Made by a program: the position numbers and the translations under genes. A stretch of DNA of 37,726 bases from Thermodesulfovibrionia bacterium (GTDB lineage Bacteria > Nitrospirota > Thermodesulfovibrionia > UBA6902). The notes beneath the pieces were generated by a model. That model did not search any database. It was not told the DNA's origin and saw only the letters and a program-made list of their open reading frames with translations. Shown one piece after another: positions 10,640 to 21,020 of the stretch. The DNA is taken from positions 1 to 37,726 of the forward strand of contig CALZJD010000002.1 in assembly GCA_945787795.1 (NCBI GenBank). The letters run 5' to 3'. Position 1 is the first letter of the stretch; the number at the start of each line of letters is the position of its first letter.

Positions 10640-10777
10640 AATATATCAACACATGATAATGGTTTGCCTTCAACAAATCAAGTATATCAACACATTTCAA
10701 TACAATAAAAGAAAAAGAATGACGTTACCTGTATCAATTAAGTCTTCGGTTCATCTGCCAATTACAGCTGAAATAAA

Positions 10778-12193
10778 TCATGTACTCTTCTTTTTCTTAT
10801 TCAGCCTTTGATTGAGTGCCTGGCGGGTAATCCCTAATAGAGCGGCTGCAGGCCCCTGTTTACCATCCGAATTTTTCAGAGCTTCGTTAATGACATGTTC
10901 TTCAATTTCCTTTAACGTTGGAACACGTCCGAATATGTCACTTACCGATACATCACCTTTCTCCGCATGTAAGACACTTTTTACTGCAAAAGAGCCCTTT
11001 TTCCGTTTTAAGTCTTTAAAATTGTCTATTGATAATTTCCTGCCTTTACACTGGGCAACAGCATCATGGACCATGGCCTGAAGTTCACGAACATTGCCGG
11101 GATAGTGATAACCGGATAGTATGGAAATCAGTTCTGACGTTATCTCAGGTCTGGATTTTTTTAATGATGATGATGCATCGTCAAGAAAATGATCAAGTAA
11201 TAAAGGAATGTCTTGAGACCTTTCTCTTAATGGAGGAATATGAACATGGTGGGCACTAAGCCTGTAATACAGGTCTTTTCTGAATCGCCCTTCCTGAATC
11301 TGTTTATCTATATCCTGATTTGAACATGCGATTATCCGTGCGTCACTCTTTTCAGGCAGGTCTGATCCGAGGGGATAGTAAATGCGTTCTTCAAGCAAAC
11401 GGAGAAGCTTGACCTGTGAAATCCTGCTGAGATCACCTATTTCATCAAGAAGCAGAGTGCCTGCTGCCGCTTTCACGATAACCCCCTCCCTGTCCCTGTC
11501 AGCCCCTGTAAAGGCACCTTTTTTATGACCGAACAATGTATCGGAAAACATGGTGTCGTCCAGACCTGCAACATTGATCGCAACATGCTCTCCATCAAGC
11601 GCGCTTGCCTTGTGAACTGATCTGGCAATGAGCTCCTTGCCAACCCCCGTCTCACCTGTTATGAATATAGGTTTGTGAGACCTGGCCACGGCTTCTATAT
11701 AATGGAAAATAGCGAACATGCTTTTGCTTTTGGTGATGATCGGATCAAACGCTTCTTTATTTTCAAGCTTGTCAGACAACAGGTGTTTTTTGAGAGATAT
11801 TATTTCATTCTGAAGACTCCCAACTTCAAGTGCCTTTTGAATGCTTGATACAAACCGGTTTTCTTCAACAGGTTTCACAAGATAGTCTGTAGCGCCCTCT
11901 TTCATGCAATCAACAGCCTTCTCGATCTCATTGGTTGCTGTCATGACAATTACCGGTAAATTGGGGAATTCAGTTTTGATCCGGGAGAGCAGTTCTGTCC
12001 CGGAAATATGAGGCATAACAAGATCCAGTACTACTAAAGACACCTGTTTTTTTTCCAGCAGGGGGATGACCTTTCGGCTGTCCTCAATAGTAATAAGATT
12101 GTCGTTCCCCACACTTTTCAGTATAAGACTGTAACTGAAGAGGATTTTTGGTTCATCATCGACAAGAAGTATGGGTAATACAGAATTACTCAT
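10778..12193 (-). CDS. Sigma-54-dependent NtrC-family response regulator
   Basis: Receiver domain (LLVDDEPKILF...VVLDLVMPHISG), AAA+ with GETGVGKELIARSVH, GAFTGAD, C-terminal Fis-type HTH (KQGPAAALLGITRQALNQRL). Confidence 0.96.
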   Translation of the reverse strand: MSNSVLPILLVDDEPKILFSYSLILKSVGNDNLITIEDSRKVIPLLEKKQVSLVVLDLVMPHISGTELLSRIKTEFPNLPVIVMTATNEIEKAVDCMKEGATDYLVKPVEENRFVSSIQKALEVGSLQNEIISLKKHLLSDKLENKEAFDPIITKSKSMFAIFHYIEAVARSHKPIFITGETGVGKELIARSVHKASALDGEHVAINVAGLDDTMFSDTLFGHKKGAFTGADRDREGVIVKAAAGTLLLDEIGDLSRISQVKLLRLLEERIYYPLGSDLPEKSDARIIACSNQDIDKQIQEGRFRKDLYYRLSAHHVHIPPLRERSQDIPLLLDHFLDDASSSLKKSRPEITSELISILSGYHYPGNVRELQAMVHDAVAQCKGRKLSIDNFKDLKRKKGSFAVKSVLHAEKGDVSVSDIFGRVPTLKEIEEHVINEALKNSDGKQGPAAALLGITRQALNQRLNKKKKST

Positions 12194-13970
12194 TTCCGGA
12201 ATTATTGGATGGCAGTTTTATGGTGGCTGTAGTTCCTTTACCCGGTTCTGATTCAAATTCCAGGCTTCCATCGTGCTCCTTTATTATGGCGTAGGAAATA
12301 GAGAGTCCAAGGCCGGTCCCGCCGCTTTCCAGCTTGGTCGTGAAAAAGGGCTCTGTAATTCTATCCAGAGTTGCCTTTGTCATTCCTGCGCCCTCGTCTC
12401 TGACTTTGATTATCAGTCTGTCTTTCTTACTGCTATAAGACGTAGATACCGTAACACCGGATCCTTTACTCTTAAGAGAATGCAGGGAATTCATAATAAG
12501 ATTGATAATTACCTGTTCTATCTGCTGGGCATTCCCCATGGCAAAGGGGAGATCTTTTCCATCGACAAACCTGAATTTGTCGGTATGTCTGGTTATCTGG
12601 TTTTTCAGAATGGATATTGCTGCCTGTACCACATCATTTATACTGATCTCCTTGTCTATGTCCGCCTTTTCCGGCCTGCCAAAATCTCTCAGGTTATCTA
12701 CGATATTCTGTATCCTGACCGATCCTTCATCAAGGTCCTTGAGGAGTTTTGGAACATGATCAATAAGCTCGGAATAGGAAAACCCTCCGATACTGATGTC
12801 TCCGTGCTCATCACGATATCGGTCCAGAAGAGGTTGAGCATTGTTCCACATCCGGGCAAGAAGCTGGGCATTGGATTTAATGTAGGTGTTAGGGTTATTT
12901 ATCTCGTGGGCAACCCCTGACACCAGGGTCCCGAGAGAGGTCATCTTGTTTGCGTGAATCATCTTTGCCTGAAATAATTTGGCGTCCTTTTCCATTTTCA
13001 CCTTGGCAGTGATATTCCTTGCTACCTCCATTACACTCTTTACCCTGCCGGTGTCATCTGTCAGTGGAAAGGCCCTCACATCCAGAAACCTTCCATCAGG
13101 TGTTGCTATCTGCGATGTTTCTTCCCTGCCGGAGGCAAAACTCTTTATGGTGGGACAATTTTGATTATTGGCTGAAAAGTTGGCGCACAACCGGTAACAG
13201 TACTGTCCGTTCGGACCTGACTGGTCAGTGCCAAGCTCAAGTTCAGCTGACTTATTGGACCACATGATCTCAAGATCAGGTGACAGCAGCACAAGACAGT
13301 CAGGTATGGCATCAAGAAGCACATTAAATTCCTGTGAGAGTTTCTTGAAACTGCTCTCACTCCCCTGCAATGCTATCTCAACTTTTTTACGTTCCGCGAT
13401 CTCACTCAGCAGCTCTCTATTGGTCAGCAGGAGTTCAGCAGTCCTTTCATTAACATGCTCCTCCATCTTGTCATGGGCCTTTTGCAGGGCATCCTCCATA
13501 CGCTTCCTTTCCGAGATGTCCCTGACTATGTGGATAAGACCGATCAATTCTTTCCTGCTGTTAAACTGGGGCATGGCCCGGATCTCGATAAATCTTTTCA
13601 GGTGCGGCTCATATATTTCGAATGTAACAGGTTCTTTTGTTTTAAGGCAGGCACAGCTCGGACATCCTTCAGGAGGGCTTTCCTTGCCGTGATAATATTG
13701 ATAACACTTGTTCTTTGATATATCCAGAAGCGGGAGCTGAAGAAACTTTTCTGCAGCCTTATTGGCAAATATGATATTGAAATCCCTGTCATGAATGGTA
13801 ATCATGTCAGTGATGTTATTGAAGGTATCCTCCCAGTTAAGAATGGACTGCAGAATAAGCTCATCAGCCCTTTTATGTTTATTCTCCAGTTCAGACACCC
13901 GCAGGGACATTTTTTCCAGTTCCTGCAGAAGCTCTTCCTTTGTCTTTTCACTGTTTTTGATCATATCCAT
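12186..13970 (-). CDS. PAS-domain sensor histidine kinase
   Basis: Two PAS-like regions, H-box GVAHEINNPNTYIKSN, N-box QVIINLIMNSLHSL, G-boxes DEGAGM/GGTGLGLSISY; 8-bp overlap with the response regulator. Confidence 0.95.
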   Translation of the reverse strand: MDMIKNSEKTKEELLQELEKMSLRVSELENKHKRADELILQSILNWEDTFNNITDMITIHDRDFNIIFANKAAEKFLQLPLLDISKNKCYQYYHGKESPPEGCPSCACLKTKEPVTFEIYEPHLKRFIEIRAMPQFNSRKELIGLIHIVRDISERKRMEDALQKAHDKMEEHVNERTAELLLTNRELLSEIAERKKVEIALQGSESSFKKLSQEFNVLLDAIPDCLVLLSPDLEIMWSNKSAELELGTDQSGPNGQYCYRLCANFSANNQNCPTIKSFASGREETSQIATPDGRFLDVRAFPLTDDTGRVKSVMEVARNITAKVKMEKDAKLFQAKMIHANKMTSLGTLVSGVAHEINNPNTYIKSNAQLLARMWNNAQPLLDRYRDEHGDISIGGFSYSELIDHVPKLLKDLDEGSVRIQNIVDNLRDFGRPEKADIDKEISINDVVQAAISILKNQITRHTDKFRFVDGKDLPFAMGNAQQIEQVIINLIMNSLHSLKSKGSGVTVSTSYSSKKDRLIIKVRDEGAGMTKATLDRITEPFFTTKLESGGTGLGLSISYAIIKEHDGSLEFESEPGKGTTATIKLPSNNSGNE

Positions 13971-14315
13971 CTTAATTCCTTATATTTATTAAGATATAGC
14001 CCCGTAAGCTACGTATAATTCATGAAAAAGTAATACTATCCTTAATATTAAAGTATACCCTAATTTCTGGAAATTTCATCTCTTCATAAAGAGAACTCAT
14101 TCATTTATAAGCAATTAATTGTACACCTTGGAATTATTGCAACGATAAATAATTCTTCATTATTGAGCTGAGGAATTAGAGGGGCTACGCTAACGGTTTT
14201 CTTATTTTATTTAATTATTACATTTAATATTAATTAGTTAGTGCTATATTATTAATTTATAAGTTTAAGTTAAGCCGACAATGTGATCTCATGTATATAC
14301 TCAAGTTTTAATTGC

Positions 14316-14762
14316 TTATCTGCTTTTGGAATCCAGCCAGATCGTAACAGGCCCGTCATTTGTCAGTTCTACTTCCATATGTGCTCCGAATATTCCTTCT
14401 TTAACATTAATACCGCCTTCACGAAGCAATATGTTAAACCTTTTCCAATAATCCTTTGCCATTTCAGGTTCTGCTGACAAGTCAAACCCGGGACGGTTAC
14501 CTTTTCCGGTATCTGCATATAAGGTAAACTGGGACACGCTTAATATCTCTCCGCTGATCTGCTTTACATCCAGATTCATCTTGCCCTGGTCATCTCCGAA
14601 TATGCGCAGGTTAAGGATTTTTCTGGCAAGGTATTCGATATCATCTTCACTATCGCCCTTTCCTACCCCTACAAAGAGGAGAAGCCCCTTCCCTATCATG
14701 GCAATTTCACGACCGTCTACTGCTACTTTTGCATTTTTAACTCTCTGTATCATTACTCTCAT
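14316..14762 (-). CDS. dtd: D-aminoacyl-tRNA deacylase
   Basis: [33 protein letters not shown]...[19 protein letters not shown]...[12 protein letters not shown]. Start set at MRVMIQRV (14762); the ORF track extends to 14810. Confidence 0.95.
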   Translation of the reverse strand: MRVMIQRVKNAKVAVDGREIAMIGKGLLLFVGVGKGDSEDDIEYLARKILNLRIFGDDQGKMNLDVKQISGEILSVSQFTLYADTGKGNRPGFDLSAEPEMAKDYWKRFNILLREGGINVKEGIFGAHMEVELTNDGPVTIWLDSKSR

Positions 14763-14770
14763 GAGATTTT

Positions 14771-14858
14771 TCCCTTTGCGCTCTTTACTCTTTACACCTT
14801 TGCATCTCATACGTTACATGTTAGAATAATAAATCCGTCTATGGCCAACAAGCTTATC
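14771..14858 (+). repeat. Left copy of a direct repeat also found at 29941-29977 plus 30183-30228
   Basis: GTTACATGTTAGAATAATAAATCCGTCTATGGCCAACAAGCTTATC (14813-14858) versus GTTACATGTTAAAATAACAAATCCGTCTATGTCCAACGATCTTATC (30183-30228): 41/46 by eye. Preceding TTTACACCTTTGCATCT (14791) versus TTTATACCTTTGCATCT (29961): 16/17. Confidence 0.8.
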
Positions 14859-15209
14859 TATATTAATTTATCCATTAATAGTAATCATTTCACTGTTTAA
14901 TATTGTGACTCCAATTTTTATGAGTAATCACAGTCGAATTAACCTTCAAGGAATAGTACCAGGTTGCTGTTTATATTCATGTTCTCAGTAATGATAACGG
15001 CTTGACATTGAATAATATCTCCATCCAATGATTTATCTATAGGCCAATTAAACTGTAGGATTATATATCAGAATGAAATTAGATCGAAAATTTCTTCGAG
15101 TAAGACAATGTTTGGAGCCCTCAAAACCATGTAGTCCGCCTACTACAGCTGCAAAGTCGCGGACATCGGTCATGCTTGTCGTGAGACTGTAGGTAATAAT
15201 GCTTATTTC

Positions 15210-18200
15210 TTAAATCAACTGTTTTTCTATTTCAGAGAGGGTTTCTGTCGGCGCAAGATCAGCCAATGCTGAAAGGGCTAACTTCCTAGTTTCCAGAGTA
15301 TCAGCTTTGTCCTTAAATATCTCTAACAGCAGCGGTACCCCTTTCTTCTCTTTCATTTTTAATAGAGAATGTATAACTTCATCTCTTAACGGGTCCTTCT
15401 TATTCTTCAAAATCCTGGACATGACAGGGAAGATCATGGCAGTCTGGTTTTTTTGCCCGCTGTTAACCATGAGCGCTAGTGCAGCCTGGCGAACTTCGAC
15501 ATCCTTTTTTTCATCTCTGATTATCCGGAGAATTGCCGAGAATGCCTTTTTCTTTTTTATAAACTTTTTAAGAGACTGCACTGTTGCAAGATTCGTCCCT
15601 GCATCTTTGTAATTGCCGAGGCATGACACAAGGATGTCCATAGCCTTTATATTGCCCGTTAATTCCAGGACTTCTATCAGCTCTTTTCTTGATTCGGCTT
15701 TCTTCTCGATTTCACGCTCTATATATTGAATCGCACTGCTGCTCGATATCTTGATTAAGGAAGACAACGCAGTAATATGAATTTCACTGTTACTATTGTT
15801 ATCGATGATCTCTTCTAATCGATTAATATTATCAGGATCAGGCGAAACTGCTGACATTGCCAGAACCGCTTCTTTCCGGATTTCCATATCCTCGTCACGG
15901 GAGAGCTTTATCAGCTCATTCAAAATTTCAGGGTGTTTCAATTCCCTGCCCACAAGGGCCGCCTTTCTTCTCACCAGTACTTCGTGATCATGAAGCCCTT
16001 TGATCACTATATCCTTGACAGCATCTCTATTCAACCGGCCTGCTATATCCAGTACAGACATTCTGATTCCCTGTTCGCTGTCCTCCATGCCTTTCTGCAG
16101 AAAGTTGACGATCCCGCCCTTATTAATCAGGACAGATTCTTTATCCTTTAAAAGTGTAAACATCACTTTGAGTGCTCCCATGCGTTCTTCCTTCTTTCCG
16201 TGAGTAGCCGCCTCAAATAAGGGCTCAAGTACAACATCACTCTCAAGCCTCTTCAGGGCAAAGACAGCCTGTACTTTAACTTTCTCATCAGTGTCCGGAT
16301 TTCTTAAAAGGATCAAAAGAGATTCTGTAGCCCTTCTGTCCCGTAAAAGCCCTGATGTCCTGACCGCTTCCTCCTGAACGTCAGTGTTCCTGTCTCCAAA
16401 AGCCGTTATAACAGGCATTACCGCCCGGTAACTTTCCGAGTACCCCAATGACCTCAAGGCATATTTCCTTACTTCGGTGTCAGGGTCATTTAATAATTTA
16501 ATCAAGGTTGATACAAGTAATCTCTTTTTAAGAATGGAAGACCTCAGGATGGCGTCTTCCTTTTCAAAAAGGCTGCTCAGGATGAGAGCTGCCTGCCTCC
16601 TTATATTCACGTCCTGACCCAGGAGGGCCTCCATTATTGGCTCAATTGTTTTATCTGTATACAGATGTCCCAATGCATTAATAATTTCTCGTCTCAGCTC
16701 TTTTTCTGTTTCCTGCCTGTAAAGAACCAATAGATGATCAACAGCACCTGTGTTCCCGAGCCTGCCCAGCGCCCTTACAGCTTCCTGCTTTATCCATGGG
16801 TTCTTGTCCTTAAGTAGTCCTGTCAGGATTTCAAAGCTTTTCCCGCCGGGTATAAGGCTTAGCGTGTTGACTGCCTCCATTCTCATGACAAAATTTTCAT
16901 CTTCAGGTTTCTTCCCTGCCTTTGTTTTTTTGACAACTTGTATTTTTCTTCTTTTCTGGGGAAATTTCCTTGCCGCTAATTCGTTGCTGCCTTCCGTAAT
17001 AGTAATAAAACTGTCAACCTCTATATCCTTAAACTTTTGGACATTCCCGCTCGGCCATGCAATCTCGATCTCTCTAATGACGGAACTGTCCCCAATGCCG
17101 AAATGTATTCTGGTGTCCATCTGGGAAAGATATCCTGAACCGCTTCTGACCTGGCGTGTCTGTTTCATATTTTCAGTAGTGAGCACTATTTTTGCCCCTA
17201 TGCCAGCACTGTTGCTGTCTTTTCCTGCAAGACTTATATTAATCCAGTGATTATTCGTCATATTCCTGTTTTCAAGATACTGACTTTCGCCGTTATTGTT
17301 GACCACAAAGAAGTCTATATCCCCGTCGTTGTCAAAGTCAGCAACTGCGGCACCCCGGCTTGACCTGAGGGTTTTCAAGCTCTTTCCCGCATACCCGGAT
17401 ATGTCTGAAAACGTCCCGTTCCCATTATTCATGAATAGCTGGTTTGCCTGACCGATCGTGGCCTGCGGATTGTCATAATCAACCATCCCATGGCCATTGG
17501 CGACAAATATATCAAGATAACCATCGTTGTCAATATCCACAAACTCTGTTGACCATCCGAAGTATCCCACACTCACTTCCTCTCCAAGTCCTGCATCAAC
17601 CGTGGTATCAATAAAACCGTCTTTCTTATATTTACTATCTTTATTTACAGAAAGGTTCCGGTAAAGGATGTTTGTGTCACTCTGGGAATAGGTTGAGAAA
17701 ATGTCCGGATCACCATCGTTATCATAGTCACCGACAGTTACCCCCATTCCGCTTAAGGGTGAATCAACCCCGAGAAACCCTCCCAGATCAGTAAAGGTTC
17801 CGTCTCCGTTGTTGATATAAAGGACGTTTCTTGATTTATCGTTCACAATATAAATATCCTGGTCCCCGTCAATGTCGTAATCGACAAAGACCACTCCCAT
17901 TCCCTTACCCGGTGAATTGGCCACTCCAGCCTTATCAGTAACATCAGTAAAGGTACTGTCCCCGTTGTTCCTGTAAAGAACATTTTTTTCACCATCGAAC
18001 AGGGCAGAATTCATCAATAAAGGCTTGACCATCTTAAAGGCACTGTTCGGTTCACCGGGGGTCATGGTTTTATCAAAGACAACATAATTGACTACATACA
18101 GATCCAGATCACCGTCCTGATCATAATCTGCCCAGGCTGCAGAAGTTCCCCATCTCTCATCTCCCACTCCTGCCTTATCAGTAACATCTGTAAATGTACC

Positions 18201-18884
18201 ATCCCCGTTATTATGGTACAGGATATTGGCACCATAATTTGTTACATATAAATCAGCATAGCCGTCGTTATTAAAGTCTCCAAAGACACACCCCATGCCA
18301 AAACCATTGTTTTCTACCCCTGCCTTTTTTGATATGTCTTTGAAAGTCCCGTCTCCCTGATTACGATATAAAACATTATTGGGAGTCTTTGACCACCACC
18401 ACTTTTTTCCATAATAGTGAGCAAAACCCGAACCATTAACAACATATATATCCATGTACCCATCCTGGTCAATGTCTGCTACACAGGCTCCGGACCCGAT
18501 TAGTTCATTGAGTGCTGTCAACATCTTGCTGGTCTGAATGTGAGTGAACTTTATGCCTGACTCAAGTGTTGCATCTATAAGTTCAAACCCTGGCGGAGCC
18601 GCATCAAATCCAGCGCCCGGATATGAGTCAATACTTTTCAGTGAAACCTGCTGAATTCCCGCCTTTCCCCCGCTGCGAGGACCAGTTTCCGAGAGGACCG
18701 GGAGTAATGAGCCCCGGCTTCGTTCTGTATGTGCTTCTGTGGGCAGATCAATCCTCTTTTCCTCAGGAAGTGATAACACCAGACTCAGACCCACGGTGAT
18801 GTAAAGAAAGATCATCCCCGGGTTGAAGATGAATCCGATAACGTTTCTGAAAGGGCCTTTATTCTTATACTCTGATGTAGTCAT
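15210..18884 (-). CDS. Membrane-anchored VCBS/FG-GAP + ASPIC/UnbV + HEAT-repeat protein
   Basis: N-terminal TM helix; repeated DxDxDGxxDIYVVN blades (DINQDGYMDIYVVN-type, DFNNDGYADLYVTN, DYDQDGDLDLYVVN, DYDNDGDPDIFSTY); ASPIC/UnbV-like TRQVRSGSGYLSQMDTRIHFGIGDSSVIREIEIAWPSGNVQ; then many HEAT-like repeats (KDKNPWIKQEAVRALGRLGNTGAVDHLL...). Confidence 0.92.
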   Translation of the reverse strand: MTTSEYKNKGPFRNVIGFIFNPGMIFLYITVGLSLVLSLPEEKRIDLPTEAHTERSRGSLLPVLSETGPRSGGKAGIQQVSLKSIDSYPGAGFDAAPPGFELIDATLESGIKFTHIQTSKMLTALNELIGSGACVADIDQDGYMDIYVVNGSGFAHYYGKKWWWSKTPNNVLYRNQGDGTFKDISKKAGVENNGFGMGCVFGDFNNDGYADLYVTNYGANILYHNNGDGTFTDVTDKAGVGDERWGTSAAWADYDQDGDLDLYVVNYVVFDKTMTPGEPNSAFKMVKPLLMNSALFDGEKNVLYRNNGDSTFTDVTDKAGVANSPGKGMGVVFVDYDIDGDQDIYIVNDKSRNVLYINNGDGTFTDLGGFLGVDSPLSGMGVTVGDYDNDGDPDIFSTYSQSDTNILYRNLSVNKDSKYKKDGFIDTTVDAGLGEEVSVGYFGWSTEFVDIDNDGYLDIFVANGHGMVDYDNPQATIGQANQLFMNNGNGTFSDISGYAGKSLKTLRSSRGAAVADFDNDGDIDFFVVNNNGESQYLENRNMTNNHWINISLAGKDSNSAGIGAKIVLTTENMKQTRQVRSGSGYLSQMDTRIHFGIGDSSVIREIEIAWPSGNVQKFKDIEVDSFITITEGSNELAARKFPQKRRKIQVVKKTKAGKKPEDENFVMRMEAVNTLSLIPGGKSFEILTGLLKDKNPWIKQEAVRALGRLGNTGAVDHLLVLYRQETEKELRREIINALGHLYTDKTIEPIMEALLGQDVNIRRQAALILSSLFEKEDAILRSSILKKRLLVSTLIKLLNDPDTEVRKYALRSLGYSESYRAVMPVITAFGDRNTDVQEEAVRTSGLLRDRRATESLLILLRNPDTDEKVKVQAVFALKRLESDVVLEPLFEAATHGKKEERMGALKVMFTLLKDKESVLINKGGIVNFLQKGMEDSEQGIRMSVLDIAGRLNRDAVKDIVIKGLHDHEVLVRRKAALVGRELKHPEILNELIKLSRDEDMEIRKEAVLAMSAVSPDPDNINRLEEIIDNNSNSEIHITALSSLIKISSSSAIQYIEREIEKKAESRKELIEVLELTGNIKAMDILVSCLGNYKDAGTNLATVQSLKKFIKKKKAFSAILRIIRDEKKDVEVRQAALALMVNSGQKNQTAMIFPVMSRILKNKKDPLRDEVIHSLLKMKEKKGVPLLLEIFKDKADTLETRKLALSALADLAPTETLSEIEKQLI

Positions 18885-18886
18885 TT

Positions 18887-20914
18887 CTATTCTTTTTCAT
18901 ATTTAGTTATACTGATCGTTTTCCTGCTATTGATAATGGCCTGCTCTCTTTCCGGCTGTTTCCGGATAGGAATGCTTAAGGTGTCCCGGGCAACATCAAC
19001 GATTGGCAGCTTGATATTTTTGCCTCCAAGGACCCAGTCGGTAAACCACTTGTTGAATTTCCTGTACCGGACTCTGGCCATTACTGTAATATCACCCTTT
19101 GCCCAAAAGGGAATTTTGAATGCATAGGTTGAGATATCAGTCCCGCCGGATGGGATAAGTTTTTTATATGCATTCCCTATCATATGCCACAGGTTATGTT
19201 TGTTAATCACGGTCCCCTTCCTGTTCAGGCCGACAGTAAAGAAAAATCTTGTGTTCTCCGCCTTCACATTCCCTTCTTCATCAAGTGCCCCGGTGTGATA
19301 AATTACATTGTTCTGTGCATCTACTACTTTCAGCTCAAGCCATGACTCGTATATATCCAGAGGACCGTTGGGATAACTGTGTCCTATTTTCGCATTCGTG
19401 ACGGCAACCTTAAGCTGCACTTCTTCACCCATCGTCACGTATGGTGATGGTTCTGAAAGCTGATACACCTCATTATCAATAAATGCCTGGTTCCTGCTTG
19501 CCATCTTGTCTCTCGGTGGGAAAATGGTTACCAGCAGCTTCCTTCCCTTCAGCCAGTCTTTGGTCATGTTAAACTGGGTCTCATCCCCGTCCAGCCACGG
19601 TATCACAGGGTTGGCAGCCACAAACCGGTGAGAACGGATTTTCCCGTCAGAGCCGGCAGCAGGGTCATCAGAATCCTCGAAAGGCATATGGCAGTCAACG
19701 CAGTACTTAACATCTTCCTTGTTAAATCCCTTGTCATTTCGTCCGGAAAAAGGACTGGCAAGCCACTCACCATACTGGTCCTGAAGTTTCACCCATCCCC
19801 AATTGTTGGGATCTTTTATATACTGTTTATGACACGTAGCACAGAATTCAGGTGTGCTGTAAAAGTCCTTTGAATATTCGGCCTTATGGAGTGCTGGAGC
19901 AGTTCGTATAAGTATCCGGTTCATTGTTTTCGCAAGACTGCCTTCCCGGTTGGCAAAGAGGTATCGTTTCGGAAGACCTAGAACATAGCTTCCACTACCT
20001 TTGAGGTGCTTTATCCTTGAAAAGGCGTGACACACTATGCACGACGATCCTTCATGGCTGTATTGACTATCCAGGCTGTCTCCCGGATTCAGATTGCCCG
20101 AGAGCAGGGCCACTGGATCATGGCACCCAGCGCAGTAACGGGTCATTTCCTTACTGGCCGTCTGTATCAGGAACCCTTCAGAGGCCCGGTAAAATACATC
20201 GGTTGAAGAATACCTGTGTGCAGATGACATCCACTGGTTATAAATATCGATATGGCATCCACCCTGCGCGCAGGAAGGAGAGTTACCGATCAGCCGGGCA
20301 TCAACGGGCTCTCCTGATTCAGTTGTCGCCTCACTGGGAGTAAAAGGATTGTCTCCCGGTTTAACACTGTAATTTGCAGGAATGCCGTTCTGAAATTCCG
20401 GTTCTTTGTATTTAGAGGCAGCAATGTATTGAACAAGAAATATGACCGCAGTAAATCCTCCGACAAGAACTATGCACGTGATTGGAGAAACTCCGAAAGC
20501 CTTTACAAAAGACCAGTCCTTTTTAAATGCTTTCATGAAGAAGTGAAGCAGTATGAGCACAGCTCCGGCGATACTCACCCAGAGGTGAATATCTGACATG
20601 ATATAGTTGTCTTTTTTGAGACCGACAAACGTCAGGTACAGCCCTGTCAGGACTAAAATGGTAATTACAACGTAAGAAATGTATCCGGTGATTCTATAGC
20701 CGCCCTTCCATCCGGGCGTTGCCCGCCGGAAGTGATTGTACTGGTAGAAAATAAACGGTACCAGGAAGATAAAGCCGATAATGATGTGAAACAGGACATT
20801 GAACTGATACGAGATCGTGAATTCAGTGCCCAGCCAGACGTAGAGGCCGCTGATAAATTCGTAGATTAAAGTAACAGCTGTCACAAAAAAGAAAATCAGT
20901 AGCTTCTTATTCAT
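18887..20914 (-). CDS. Membrane-anchored multiheme c-type cytochrome with N-terminal helical (cytochrome b-like) domain and C-terminal beta-rich domain
   Basis: About five to six N-terminal hydrophobic helices with His (HIIIGF, DIHLW, LLHFF); heme motifs CAQGGCH (CX4CH), CAGCH, CIVCH, CATCH, CVDCH. Confidence 0.9.
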   Translation of the reverse strand: MNKKLLIFFFVTAVTLIYEFISGLYVWLGTEFTISYQFNVLFHIIIGFIFLVPFIFYQYNHFRRATPGWKGGYRITGYISYVVITILVLTGLYLTFVGLKKDNYIMSDIHLWVSIAGAVLILLHFFMKAFKKDWSFVKAFGVSPITCIVLVGGFTAVIFLVQYIAASKYKEPEFQNGIPANYSVKPGDNPFTPSEATTESGEPVDARLIGNSPSCAQGGCHIDIYNQWMSSAHRYSSTDVFYRASEGFLIQTASKEMTRYCAGCHDPVALLSGNLNPGDSLDSQYSHEGSSCIVCHAFSRIKHLKGSGSYVLGLPKRYLFANREGSLAKTMNRILIRTAPALHKAEYSKDFYSTPEFCATCHKQYIKDPNNWGWVKLQDQYGEWLASPFSGRNDKGFNKEDVKYCVDCHMPFEDSDDPAAGSDGKIRSHRFVAANPVIPWLDGDETQFNMTKDWLKGRKLLVTIFPPRDKMASRNQAFIDNEVYQLSEPSPYVTMGEEVQLKVAVTNAKIGHSYPNGPLDIYESWLELKVVDAQNNVIYHTGALDEEGNVKAENTRFFFTVGLNRKGTVINKHNLWHMIGNAYKKLIPSGGTDISTYAFKIPFWAKGDITVMARVRYRKFNKWFTDWVLGGKNIKLPIVDVARDTLSIPIRKQPEREQAIINSRKTISITKYEKE

Positions 20915-20967
20915 AAATTAAGTTAGTTCCCGTATCGATACACCTGAGAGATTCCGACTAGAAGTAT

Positions 20968-20986
20968 AATCAATCAATCAATCAAT
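20968..20986. repeat. Tetranucleotide tandem repeat (AATC)4 plus partial unit
   Basis: AATCAATCAATCAATCAAT just upstream of the multiheme cytochrome start (20914, minus strand). Confidence 0.9.
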
Positions 20987-21020
20987 AGATGGATGGTAAA
21001 ACTATAGGAAATAAGCGGCA

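Noticed and set aside
10778-13970. PrsK/PrsR-type PEP-CTERM regulatory pair
   Set aside because: The kinase and NtrC-type regulator are generic by sequence, and I could not find a convincing sigma-54 -24/-12 site upstream of the PEP-CTERM gene.
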